The notes: a model not told the origin generated them from the letters alone. A DNA stretch of 64,000 nt from Myxacorys almedinensis A (GCF_010091945.1 NZ_WVIE01000008.1:140901-204900); one strand, 5' to 3'; positions 36,075-44,204 are shown, counted from the first letter of the stretch. A program made the numbers and translations.

Positions 36075-36296
36075 CTAAGAGAAGGCTTTTCGATCGACAT
36101 CATCAGCCGTGCAACGAAGCTTTCTGTTCAGGCAGTGCAGCAACTTCAGCAACAGATCGATCGCCCAAACTAAGTTAACCGAAGGGTTTTGCTGGGAGAG
36201 AACAATCAGTTGGATGGGGCGCTTCTGCAATGCAGAAGCTTCGTCAACGGGCTTGGAGTGGCAGGATTGGCAGATGAAGAGGGTGGGTTTAGGCAT
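36075..36296 (-). pseudogene. DUF1636 protein, N-terminal relic fused to foreign sequence
   Basis: It starts MPKPTLFICQSCHSKPVDE, matching the DUF1636 start with the first CxxC pair, and then continues as unrelated sequence (ALQKRPIQLIVLSQQNPS...) without the second cysteine group. The 4-bp gap to the binding-protein stop immediately upstream is the same as in the intact operons. Confidence 0.65.
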
Positions 36297-36300
36297 GAGT

Positions 36301-36350
36301 TTAAGGTGTGTTGACGAGGTATTTTTCGAGGTCATCAAAGACGGCATTCA
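36301..36350 (-). pseudogene. 3' end of a siderophore-binding-protein gene
   Basis: The minus strand encodes NAVFDDLEKYLVNTP and a stop, which is the exact ending type of the two intact binding proteins. Everything upstream of about 36350 is lost. With the DUF1636 relic next to it, this is a preserved operon junction. Between 36350 and 36453 nothing further is recognisable. Confidence 0.75.
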
Positions 36351-36453
36351 TTATTCTGGAAATAAAGTGGCAACAGATACCTGAAGCTGGTGGCGATCGC
36401 ACTCAGACCTTAGAAACCTGGTTTAGCGCGTTAGAATAGAATTTCTTTTGGTC

Positions 36454-36696
36454 ATGAGTATGTTAGAAGTTAGCGTTGATGAACTAGCTGTTAACCTACT
36501 AACCCTTCTGGAGCAGGTTGCCAAAGGGGAAGAAATTATTATTGTTCAGCAAAATCAAGCGATTGCTCGTTTAGTGCCTGCCCAAACTCGTAGTCACTGG
36601 TTAGCTCGAAATCGAAAACTCCGAAACTCATTGCAGGTAAAGGGTGAACCTTTAAGTACAACCATTATTACAGCACGCCAAGGAGAACGAGATTGA
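36454..36696 (+). CDS. Phd/YefM-type antitoxin
   Basis: An 80-residue antitoxin with the Phd/YefM beginning (MLEVSVDELAVNLLTLLEQVAKGEEIIIVQQNQAIARLVPA) that forms the DNA-binding dimer, and a charged toxin-binding tail. Possible starts are ATG 36454 and ATG 36460. It is coupled to the downstream PIN toxin, whose TTG start overlaps this stop. Confidence 0.85.
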   Translation: MSMLEVSVDELAVNLLTLLEQVAKGEEIIIVQQNQAIARLVPAQTRSHWLARNRKLRNSLQVKGEPLSTTIITARQGERD

Positions 36697-37133
36697 TCTA
36701 CCTGGATACCAGTGTGCTGGCTCCGTTGTATTGGGCGGAAACGTTAAGTGATGCTGTTGAGGAATTACTAAGCAGTAAAGATGCGGAGCTAGCTATCAGT
36801 CAATTGGTTGAGGTGGAGTTTGTTTCAGCCTTATCCCGTCGAGTGAGAATGGGAGAAGTGGCTCAAGGAGAAGCAAGGGTAATCGTGCAACAGTTCCAGG
36901 CTGATCTGGAAGCTGGATTCTACACTCAGCTTGCTTTGGAGCCGATTCACTACACAATGGCACGAGATTGGATTCATCAATTCAATACTCCTTTGAGGAC
37001 GTTAGACGGACTGCATTTAGCGATCGCGGTGGCTCACAATATTCCATTGGTGACAGCCGATGAGGGTTTGGTTGAGAGTGCTGAGGCGGTGGGGGCTGAG
37101 GTGCAGATTTTGAGACCATTGGAAGAAGCTTAA
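36693..37133 (+). CDS. VapC-type PIN ribonuclease toxin
   Basis: A 146-residue PIN domain. Acidic residues appear at LDTSVL (D5), E near VEVEFVSAL and D in LRTLDGLHLAIA plus TADEGL. The start is TTG at 36693, directly supported by AGGAG 8 nt upstream and by overlap with the antitoxin TGA. It is complete in length and probably active as an RNA-cleaving toxin. Confidence 0.88.
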   Translation: MIYLDTSVLAPLYWAETLSDAVEELLSSKDAELAISQLVEVEFVSALSRRVRMGEVAQGEARVIVQQFQADLEAGFYTQLALEPIHYTMARDWIHQFNTPLRTLDGLHLAIAVAHNIPLVTADEGLVESAEAVGAEVQILRPLEEA

Positions 37134-37160
37134 ATCCCTAACCTTCACCCCCTCACCCCT

Positions 37161-37546
37161 CTACTCCCCACTCTCCACTCCCCCTACTGCCGGAATCTTG
37201 GCAATACTCACTGACTGCAATACTTCAGGAAATTGTTTCCATGGAATGTCGCCTGTAGTGCGATCGAGGTAGAGTTTGCCAAATTGAAGGAGAGCAGCGG
37301 CAGGTTCATCGGTTGGCAAATTGGTGAGTAGATAAGTTGGTTTGTGAGGGGCAGAAAAAGCAACGGCGCAGGATTTGTCGCATGTCCACAGGCAGCCGAC
37401 GGGTTGAATTTCAAACTTGTTAGGTTGTTCTGTAGTTAGTGTATTGAGATGTTCGAGTAGGCGGGTGCCATCGGCAGATTGTTCTTTGGGGCGATCGTCG
37501 GAGGAATGGTGGCAGGATTGGCAGAGGTCGAGGTGGGCTTGGACAT
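37161..37546 (-). pseudogene. DUF1636 protein with one frameshift near the start
   Basis: From ATG 37546 (MSKPT) the frame shifts within about eight codons; the remainder, read in the next frame, encodes a full DUF1636 protein with CQSC, CLWTCDKSC and the ending SIAKIP. One base is missing relative to the intact copies near 37530. In this copy the last cluster proline is changed (DKSC rather than DKPC). It may be a true pseudogene or a sequencing error. Confidence 0.7.
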
Positions 37547-37593
37547 GGGGTTAGGGAATAATAGAGGTTGGTCAACGATGCATCAGGGACTCT

Positions 37594-38442
37594 ATGCGAC
37601 GGGATTCGATTTTCTACAAATTGTTTGCACAATCGCCCCTGCTGTTGTTTGAATTGCTGCCTGATCCACCTGCGAATGCTACGGCTTATCGCTTTGATTC
37701 GGTTGCCGTCAAAGAGCCAAGGTTTGAAATTGATGGCGTGTTTGTGCCACCGGAAGATGAGGTTGGTGTGGTTTATTTTTGTGAAGTGCAGTTTCAAAAA
37801 GATCAGCAGCTTTATGAACGGGTCGTGGCAGAGTCGTTGTTGTATTTTTATCGCAATCGTGTCCGCTTCCATGATTGGCAAGTGGTGATCATTTATCCCT
37901 CGCGTCGTGTCGAGCAGAGTCAATCGCATCCTTATCGAGAGTTGTTGGAGAGTCATCGAATTTATCGAGTGTATTTGGATGAGTTGGGTGAGATTCGTGC
38001 GGTGCCAGTGTGGGTGGCGGTGATGCGGTTGACGATGGTGCCAGAAGACCAAGTGGTGGAGGAAGCCCGGTATTTGTTGAGCCGTAGTCGGAGTGAGGAC
38101 ACGCCAGCGGGTAGGGGTGCAATAATGGAGATGATTACGACGATCGTGGCGTATCGGTTTGAGCAGCTAAGTCGAGTTGAGGTGGAGGCAATGTTGGATA
38201 TCACACTGAAGGAAACGCGGCTATATCGCGATATTAAGGAGGAAGGACGAGAGGAGGGACGAGAAGAGGGACAACGATCGCTGATCTTACGCCTCTTAAC
38301 GCGACGAGTGGGAGAATTGTCTCAGGAGGTGCGATCGCAGGTCGAGGCTTTGTCTTTGGAACAGTTAGAAGATTTAGGTGAAGCATTGCTGGATTTCACG
38401 AGTTTGGACGATTTGCAGGCTTGGTTAGCCAATCAGGAGTAG
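37594..38442 (+). CDS. Rpn-family PD-(D/E)XK nuclease (DUF2887 type), copy 2
   Basis: A 282-residue homologue of the gene at 27489, with the same RFDSVAVKEPRFEIDGVF and VYFCEVQFQKDQQLYERV catalytic stretches and the DUF4351-like ending LEQLEDLGEALLDFTSLDDLQAWL. The charged linker has the repeated EEGREEG unit in tandem, a likely slippage site. It lies divergent from the frameshifted DUF1636 copy, the same neighbour relation as copy 1 has (there convergent). Confidence 0.85.
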   Translation: MRRDSIFYKLFAQSPLLLFELLPDPPANATAYRFDSVAVKEPRFEIDGVFVPPEDEVGVVYFCEVQFQKDQQLYERVVAESLLYFYRNRVRFHDWQVVIIYPSRRVEQSQSHPYRELLESHRIYRVYLDELGEIRAVPVWVAVMRLTMVPEDQVVEEARYLLSRSRSEDTPAGRGAIMEMITTIVAYRFEQLSRVEVEAMLDITLKETRLYRDIKEEGREEGREEGQRSLILRLLTRRVGELSQEVRSQVEALSLEQLEDLGEALLDFTSLDDLQAWLANQE

Positions 38443-38515
38443 CGATCGCCCCATCCATCCCATCGCGCAGCCTGCACATTGCTCAACGCAGAATGTATGG
38501 AGTTGTTCGAGTAAT

Positions 38516-38585
38516 GGTTTTGACTCGAAATTTGTCAGATTTTGATCAGATTAGTGAATTACAGGCTGAAGATTGGTCGAAATGA
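38516..38585 (+). pseudogene. PIN-toxin C-terminal relic
   Basis: Encodes VLTRNLSDFDQISELQAEDWSK and TGA, the standard C-terminus of one VapC group (TRNxxDFxxIxxLxVEDW). The preceding 70 bp do not continue the domain. Confidence 0.6.
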
Positions 38586-38651
38586 TTTAAGAATTTACCA
38601 CGCCATCACCCCATCACCCATCCACTCCTCTACTCCCCCTTCCCCTCAACC

Positions 38652-38690
38652 AGGTATTTTTCCAGGTCATCCAAACAGCATCAGGAATTG
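38652..38690 (-). pseudogene. Very short relic of the siderophore-binding-protein 3' end
   Basis: A stretch of about 22 bp at 38652-38673 is identical to 28779-28800 at the end of the set-1 binding-protein gene (the DDLEKYL region). Beyond it similarity is lost. Too short for certainty, but its position in the same relic-rich interval fits. Confidence 0.45.
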
Positions 38691-38735
38691 GGAAGTAACA
38701 GAATTGTTGAATAGGAATTTTTTAATTTGACAACT

Positions 38736-39125
38736 TCAGCTAACTGTCGGCAGCCAAGTAGCCGCTACGAGGCGTGCATCAACTGTAGCTAATTGGAGTT
38801 GATAGTGAATTGCGGTAGCAGCAATAAAGCGATCGGCTGGATCTTGATGCGGAAGCTTGATTTGACGACTTAGAATTGCAATTTGATGATTCAAAGGCGC
38901 TTCACGAATTGCTAATGATTTTAGAGATTGGTTAATCCAATTGGTGGGATCAACTTGCAGAGAAATACGTCTTTTCTCTACTAGCAGCAAGACTTCCCAG
39001 ATACTAATTGGACTGAGCCAAAGTTCTGTAGTGTTAGAGGCGATAGCAGCTTGCAGGTTTTCTGAAAGTTGGGAATCGCCGAGGGCGTACCAAAGCCAGA
39101 TATGCGTATCAAGGAGGAGTTTCAC
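38736..39125 (-). CDS. PIN-domain toxin (type II)
   Basis: A 129-residue PIN protein of the 'LLLDTHIWLWYALGD' group. It has the second acid region ISIWEVLLLVEKRRISL and the HQDPADRFIAATAIHYQLQLATVDARL segment with the last acidic residues. It is encoded downstream of, and overlapping by 4 bp, a small antitoxin gene. Confidence 0.88.
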   Translation of the reverse strand: MKLLLDTHIWLWYALGDSQLSENLQAAIASNTTELWLSPISIWEVLLLVEKRRISLQVDPTNWINQSLKSLAIREAPLNHQIAILSRQIKLPHQDPADRFIAATAIHYQLQLATVDARLVAATWLPTVS

Positions 39126-39355
39126 TGAAGTGCTTCCCAGGTATTTTCAGGCAGAGCGGGTGTAATGACATCGCCTAGAATTTCACCTGTGTCTTTCATA
39201 AATCCAAACGTAGGGCGTGGAGCGTGAGATCCAGATTGAGGAGCAGCATTGGGTTGTATATCTTGCTTTAGCGATCGCAAAATCGTTTCAATTAAGTTAA
39301 TTCGCTCCTCAATCGATGCCGTTTGTAGTTTTTCGAGAATTTCTGCGTCGATCAT
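39122..39355 (-). CDS. Antitoxin of the PIN pair
   Basis: A 77-residue protein: an N-terminal helical part (EILEKLQTASIEERINLIETILRSLKQDI) typical of addiction-module proteins, and a disordered proline-rich tail ending LPENTWEALQ. The 4-bp overlap with the PIN toxin marks them as a pair. Between 39356 and 39519 nothing else is visible. Confidence 0.75.
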   Translation of the reverse strand: MIDAEILEKLQTASIEERINLIETILRSLKQDIQPNAAPQSGSHAPRPTFGFMKDTGEILGDVITPALPENTWEALQ

Positions 39356-39519
39356 TGCTTCCCGCTCGGTTACTCAGCAACCTTTTTTTCGATTTTAACG
39401 CGATGAGAACCTGGAGTCGCTATCCAGCAAACATCCTTCATGATTGACAATGGTGTTTAGCTACCACAGATCGCCCTCCTCCACCTGTCACAATCTTCGA
39501 TCGCTCTTCTCTCATCCAC

Positions 39520-39891
39520 TCATTCACCTACTGCCGGAATTTTAGCAATGCTGGCAGATTGCAATACTTCAGGAAACTGCTTCCACGGAATGTCGCCTGT
39601 AGTGCGATCGCGGTAGAGTTTACCAAATTGAAGGAGAGCAGCGGCAGGTTCATCGGTTGGCAAATTGGTGAATAGATAAGTCGGTTTGTGAGGTGCAGAG
39701 AAGGCAACGGCACAGGGTTTGTCGCATGTCCATAAACAACCAACAGGCTGAATTTCAAACTTGTTAGGTTGTTCTGTAGTTAGCGTATTGAGATGTTCGA
39801 GCAGGCAGGTGCCATGGGTGGGTTGTTCTTTGGGGCGATCTTTGGAGGAGTGATGGCAGGATTGGCAAACAAATAGTTTATGTTTGGACAT
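39520..39891 (-). CDS. DUF1636 cysteine-rich metal-binding protein (set 2)
   Basis: A 123-residue homologue of the 28385 protein, nearly identical from the CLWTCDKPC group to the C-terminus. The start is ATG 39891, 4 bp after the binding-protein stop, as in set 1. All five cysteines are conserved. The N-terminal MSKHKLFVCQSCHHSS differs slightly. It shares the function proposed for copy 1. Confidence 0.8.
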   Translation of the reverse strand: MSKHKLFVCQSCHHSSKDRPKEQPTHGTCLLEHLNTLTTEQPNKFEIQPVGCLWTCDKPCAVAFSAPHKPTYLFTNLPTDEPAAALLQFGKLYRDRTTGDIPWKQFPEVLQSASIAKIPAVGE

Positions 39892-39895
39892 AAGT

Positions 39896-40888
39896 TTAGG
39901 GAGTGTTGACTAAGTACTTCTCGATTTCATCTAGCACTGCATGAGCTGCAAGAATGTTGTATCCATGCCAGAGGTTGAGATTTACCAGATACACTTGGTT
40001 TTGCTGTACTGCCTTGACTTGAGACCATAGGGGTCTCTGTTGAAGTTGCTCTAGAAGAGAGCGGTCATTCTCAGTGTATGTAGCAATAAAAAGAATATCG
40101 CCATCAATTTCTGGCAAAGTTTCTTCAGAAAGAATGCCAGATGTTACAGATCTCGGTGCTAATAACCCTAGCTCGTCCAAAATTCGATCGGCAAAATCTT
40201 TGCCGTCGTAGTAGAGTTGACCCCTCATAACACTGGCAAATGATATCTGAATAGGTTGTTGGCGATTCTCCTTTGAAGAAGCTGCGCCTTTTTGATCTGC
40301 CGCAGATTTTATGCTCAATGCTTGCTTTAAGTGTTGAATCCGACGGTCATAGTCGTCTAGCAGTTGAGTGGCTAATTTTGTTTTTTCAAGCACCCCTGCA
40401 ACATCTTGAAGGTGCTGTTTCCAATCACCTATGGTTTCCATCCAAGGCAGAACGACTGTAGGAGCGATTTGTGACAACTGGTTATAGATTCCTTGAAATG
40501 CTCCATCAGAAACAACAATAATTAGGTCAGGCTTGAGTAATACAATTCGTTCCAAATTGGGCTGTGAGCCGTACATCATCTCAACCCCATCTGTTTTGTC
40601 TGCAAGGTAGTCAAATGCTTCATAGCCTCCATCTATGAACGCCGCGACAGGTTTGCTATTCAAGGCAAGTATATCAGCAAGGCTATTGTAAGACATAGCG
40701 ACAATTCGTTGTGGATGCAGAGGGATGCAAGTTTCTCCCCTAACGTGCTGTACGACTCGGCAGGGAGTTGGCATTTTGCTACGCTCGACAACAGTGCTAC
40801 TACAGGCTGAGACCATAATGGTAGCCAGAACCAATAATGAAAACCATTGCCACAAACCCCGCCATAGTGGGCATACTTTCCTGAGCAA
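39896..40888 (-). CDS. Ferric-siderophore-binding lipoprotein (FecB/FhuD-like, set 2)
   Basis: A 330-residue type III binding protein with signal peptide and lipobox (LVLATIMVSAC). It shows RIVAMSYNSLADILALNSKPVA and NLERIVLLKPDLIIVVSDGAFQGIYNQLSQIAPTVVL, and an ending almost the same as set 1. Compared with set 1 it has a short insert (KSAADQKGAASSKENRQQ). The upstream receptor is separated from it by the 573-bp DUF559 unit, so it may now depend on its own promoter. Confidence 0.88.
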   Translation of the reverse strand: MLRKVCPLWRGLWQWFSLLVLATIMVSACSSTVVERSKMPTPCRVVQHVRGETCIPLHPQRIVAMSYNSLADILALNSKPVAAFIDGGYEAFDYLADKTDGVEMMYGSQPNLERIVLLKPDLIIVVSDGAFQGIYNQLSQIAPTVVLPWMETIGDWKQHLQDVAGVLEKTKLATQLLDDYDRRIQHLKQALSIKSAADQKGAASSKENRQQPIQISFASVMRGQLYYDGKDFADRILDELGLLAPRSVTSGILSEETLPEIDGDILFIATYTENDRSLLEQLQQRPLWSQVKAVQQNQVYLVNLNLWHGYNILAAHAVLDEIEKYLVNTP

Positions 40889-40955
40889 TGCTTTAATCCC
40901 CCCTTTTTAAGCTACCGTGTATACACATCTCAGTTCCTTGCACAAAACCCTGAAA

Positions 40956-41055
40956 GATCCCCCTAAATCCCCGCGCTATCGCGCCGCTTCGCTAGAAAAA
41001 AGGGGGACTTTGAGTCCGGTTCCCCCCTTTCTCAAGGGGGGCTAGGGGGGATCTC
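40956..41055 (+). repeat. GATCCCCCTAAAT repeat, left copy beside DUF559
   Basis: A 100-bp copy, starting GATCCCCCTAAATCCCCG and ending GGGGCTAGGGGGGATCTC immediately before the ATG of the DUF559 gene. It is in direct orientation relative to the gene. Confidence 0.85.
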
Positions 41056-41469
41056 ATGCCTGACCACAACAGTTTTATCAACACAAACTTTCACCTACCC
41101 TACAATTCAAAACTGGTTTCTAGAGCAAAAGAACTCCGGCAAAACCCAACGCCTGCTGAACAGAAACTATGGCGAGACTATCTCAGAACATTTCCTTTTC
41201 GAGTCTTGCGGCAAAGACCGATCGCTCATTTTATTGTGGATTTTTACTGTGCTGCATTGAAATTGGTAATTGAGGTGGATGGAGACAGTCATTTTACTGA
41301 AGATGGAAAACAATACGATTGGGAACGAACACAAGTTTTGACAGGATATGGATTAACGGTGATTCGGTTTACGAATGAGGAAGTGATGACGCAGTTTGAG
41401 GGTGTGTGTGGGAGTCTGGAGGGGTTGATCCCCCCTAACCCCCTTGAGATCCCCCCTAGCCCCCCTTGA
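41056..41469 (+). CDS. DUF559 / Vsr-like endonuclease framed by inverted repeats
   Basis: A 137-residue PD-(D/E)XK protein of the DUF559 family, related to very-short-patch-repair nucleases. It shows KELRQNPTPAEQKLWRDYLR, the nuclease core FIVDFYCAALKLVIEVDGDSH (D...ExD) and ERTQVLTGYGLTVIRFTNEEVM. The last 16 residues (GLIPPNPLEIPPSPP) and the stop are encoded by the flanking repeat, and the start codon directly abuts the left repeat. The gene and its repeats thus form one compact unit inserted between receptor and binding-protein genes. Nuclease activity is inferred. Confidence 0.88.
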   Translation: MPDHNSFINTNFHLPYNSKLVSRAKELRQNPTPAEQKLWRDYLRTFPFRVLRQRPIAHFIVDFYCAALKLVIEVDGDSHFTEDGKQYDWERTQVLTGYGLTVIRFTNEEVMTQFEGVCGSLEGLIPPNPLEIPPSPP

Positions 41470-41528
41470 AAAGGGGGGGACTGGAGCGGCTTCAAAGTCC
41501 CCCTTTTTAAGGGGGATTTAGGGGGATC
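41446..41528 (-). repeat. GATCCCCCTAAAT repeat, right copy (inverted) beside DUF559
   Basis: The inverse of the left copy: GAGATCCCCCCTAGCCCC at 41446, ending TTTAGGGGGATC at 41528. A partial extra unit (GATCCCCCCTAACCC) precedes it at 41428-41440. It ends 7 bp before the set-2 receptor stop. Confidence 0.85.
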
Positions 41529-41535
41529 GAGGGGA

Positions 41536-44124
41536 TCAAAACTGCCACGAAATCGTGCCCTGCACCGCAAAAGGTTCACCGTAAAAAATACTCCCCCTAC
41601 CATAGGAACTTTCAAAATAGGTGATATTGAACAGATTTCTGAAATTGACGGCGGCGCGGAACCGATCGCGCTGGTAATAAAGCGCGGCATCCGTCCGCAG
41701 GTAGCTGGGTAGCTCGTAGCTGGTGTCGAAAAAGCCCGGTCGCTCTCCCACATAGAACAAGCCCACGCCCACACCAAACCCTTGCAGAACACCGCTCTGA
41801 AACTCATACTTCGTCCACAGGTTGAAGGAATTTTGAGGTACATTGCCCAAGCCACTACCCACAGGAATTGAGTTGTCATTGGTGGCGGTGACTTCAGCAT
41901 CGATGTAGGCATAGCCCACAATGATGCTCCATCCCGGCAAGATTTCGCCTCCAAGGGTCAGGTCGAACCCCCGACTGCGTTGCTCACCCACTTGAATCGA
42001 AAAACGATCAGGGGGAACACCGGGTCTGGTGTCAGGCGTCAAAACATTGGAGCGGGTGAGGTTGTAAAAAGCCAGCGTTGCCGATAGTTGGTCGTTCAAA
42101 TCTGCCTTGACTCCCACTTCATACTGGGTGCCGCGCTCTGGTTGGAATTGGTTCCCCTCAAAATCGGTGCCACCGTTTGGGAGGAAGGAGCGAGCGTAGC
42201 TGGCATAAAGCGAAATGGGTGGAATGGGTTGATAGACGATACCAACACGCGGGGAAAAGGCATTGCTTGACTCGGTTGATTCTGTATCGGCGAGATTATC
42301 TTTGGTTGTTTGCCTGAAGAGATCAAACTGCCCGCCCAGGAGCAGCTTGAGATTGGGAGCCAGCGTCACCAGGTCTTGAACATACACTCCTAATGAGTCT
42401 GTTAAAAGGTCAACATCAAAATCGAGGGTAAGAGGTCCGGTTGGCTGCCCATACACGGGGTTGAACACGTCAATGGGGGAGGCAGTTCCTATGAAACCTC
42501 TCCCTGCAGTGGCAGTGTAACCACCACCGTCGAGTCGATTCAGATCGACTCCAAAGAGGAGCTGATGGTCAATTGAACCGGTTGAAAATTCGCCAGTCAG
42601 GTAGGTTTGTAGCCCATAGGATTGCCTGTCTTCACTGCCGTCAAACCGTGTCCGATTAATGGTTCGCTGATCTGGATTCAGTCCAATACCCAAATTTTGG
42701 ACTACCAATGAACTTTCAGTTTCAAAGAACGATGCCCGAAAGACATTTTGGATCGACCAGTTGTCGCTGAACTGATGCTCTAACCGATAGCCAACTCTGC
42801 TCAGGGTGCTATTTACATAACTTTCTGCCGTATTCCGATTGCGCGGGATGCGACCATTGGGGTTGGGTAGCACTGTGCCTTCGATCGGCAGACCAAAGAA
42901 AAATGAATCGGCTGTGTCTATGTATTCGCCTTCCAAGGTTAAGCGGGTGTGATCGCCCAGCGCCAAACTGATGACCGGTGAAATAAAGAACTGACTCTCG
43001 TCAAACCGATCAACAAAAGCATTTCTGTCCTGATAGGCAACATTGAGACGATACAACACCGTCCTTGAGTCGTTCAACGGTCCAGACAAATCGATCGCGC
43101 CTCGATAGAAGTCAAAGCTGCCAATCGTGGCATTAACCGCATAAAAGGGATCGCGCAGGGGCTGTTTGGTCACGACGTTAACAGCGCCACCGGGAGAGTT
43201 GCGACCGAAGAGCACGGAAGCTGGACCACTGAGCACCTCGACTCGCTCGATGTTGGCGAAATCAACACCGGTGTCAGGTCGATCCTGATCTCTTACCCCA
43301 TTCCTGAGAACCCGGCTCTCAAAGCCCCGCAAAGTAACTTGTTGATCCCTATCTGTGATGGAAGAGCCTCCTTGACTCGCCCCAGCGACATTGCGAGTGG
43401 CATCTTGTAAGCGGGTGACGTTTTGATCGCGCAGTACCTCCTGTGGTACGACCTGAATCGTTTGGGGAATGTCGCGCAAAGGTGTGTCGGTGCGGGTGCC
43501 CACGCTGGTATTCGGGACGCGGTAGCCACCACGTTCTCCCGTCACCACAATTTCCTCATCCGGCTCATCGGCTTCTGGGTTAAGGCTGTATGCCAGTCCT
43601 CCAGCCTTCAGTGTCACCTCCGTCTGCGGCAGCGCATTATTTCCCGCCACACTGACGCGAATATTTCCCGCCTGCTGCTCCACCCGCACATTCGCCACAT
43701 CTGCCGTCGGGTTCTCCGCTACAAACGGCTGTCCTTGGGGTAACGCCAGCGTCGCATTGGGAATCTCGGCAATCAGGCTATTCCCTTCGGTGCGAAACTT
43801 GGTGGCATCAATGGTGAGCGGCTTCCCCTCCGCCGTTTCCAGCACAATATCGAGTCCCGCTTCGGTGCGTTCCAGTTTCACTCCCGTCACTTGCACCTGT
43901 GCCGCTTCCACCTGCGCCATCCACTCTTTCACCGTCGTTGCAGGTCGATTGCTCCGCAAGCTTCCAGAGGAATCGCGCTCTTGCGATCGAGATACCTGTG
44001 GGGTAACTTCTGCCGCGATCGCTCCAGTTGCTGCGATTAGCGCAAAGCGCAACTCCGTAGGAACCAACATTCCCACCAGCGAAACCGTCACCGCCAATCC
44101 GCCCACTTGCCAAAGTTTCATCAT
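41536..44124 (-). CDS. AMIN-domain TonB-dependent siderophore receptor (set 2)
   Basis: An outer-membrane receptor of about 862 residues with the same order as set 1: signal peptide (MMKLWQVGGLAVTVSLVGML), AMIN domain (VTGVKLERTEAGLDIVLET), EEIVVTGER box, plug (DIPQTIQVVPQEVLRDQNV), barrel, terminal ISWQF. It lacks the repeat-encoded linker. The start is ATG 44124 (or the next codon), with GAGGA just upstream. Its leader holds a strong Fur-box candidate and an AraC-type direct repeat. Confidence 0.93.
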   Translation of the reverse strand: MMKLWQVGGLAVTVSLVGMLVPTELRFALIAATGAIAAEVTPQVSRSQERDSSGSLRSNRPATTVKEWMAQVEAAQVQVTGVKLERTEAGLDIVLETAEGKPLTIDATKFRTEGNSLIAEIPNATLALPQGQPFVAENPTADVANVRVEQQAGNIRVSVAGNNALPQTEVTLKAGGLAYSLNPEADEPDEEIVVTGERGGYRVPNTSVGTRTDTPLRDIPQTIQVVPQEVLRDQNVTRLQDATRNVAGASQGGSSITDRDQQVTLRGFESRVLRNGVRDQDRPDTGVDFANIERVEVLSGPASVLFGRNSPGGAVNVVTKQPLRDPFYAVNATIGSFDFYRGAIDLSGPLNDSRTVLYRLNVAYQDRNAFVDRFDESQFFISPVISLALGDHTRLTLEGEYIDTADSFFFGLPIEGTVLPNPNGRIPRNRNTAESYVNSTLSRVGYRLEHQFSDNWSIQNVFRASFFETESSLVVQNLGIGLNPDQRTINRTRFDGSEDRQSYGLQTYLTGEFSTGSIDHQLLFGVDLNRLDGGGYTATAGRGFIGTASPIDVFNPVYGQPTGPLTLDFDVDLLTDSLGVYVQDLVTLAPNLKLLLGGQFDLFRQTTKDNLADTESTESSNAFSPRVGIVYQPIPPISLYASYARSFLPNGGTDFEGNQFQPERGTQYEVGVKADLNDQLSATLAFYNLTRSNVLTPDTRPGVPPDRFSIQVGEQRSRGFDLTLGGEILPGWSIIVGYAYIDAEVTATNDNSIPVGSGLGNVPQNSFNLWTKYEFQSGVLQGFGVGVGLFYVGERPGFFDTSYELPSYLRTDAALYYQRDRFRAAVNFRNLFNITYFESSYGRGSIFYGEPFAVQGTISWQF

Positions 44125-44148
44125 CGTCCTCACACCGTTGCACACACT

Positions 44149-44163
44149 TGAGAATTAATATCA
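44149..44163. promoter_or_regulatory. Fur box candidate of the set-2 receptor
   Basis: TGAGAATTAATATCA agrees with the 7-1-7 Fur consensus TGATAAT-N-ATTATCA at 12 of 14 positions and lies 25 bp upstream of the start. Iron-replete repression is inferred. Confidence 0.55.
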
Positions 44164-44204
44164 AGACATATACCAACTTTACTGAGGTCAAGAAAAGCAA
44201 AAAT

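Noticed and set aside
36350..36440. Frame ending LETWFSALE before the Phd antitoxin
   Set aside because: Too short to assign to any family; may be a relic of an unknown gene.
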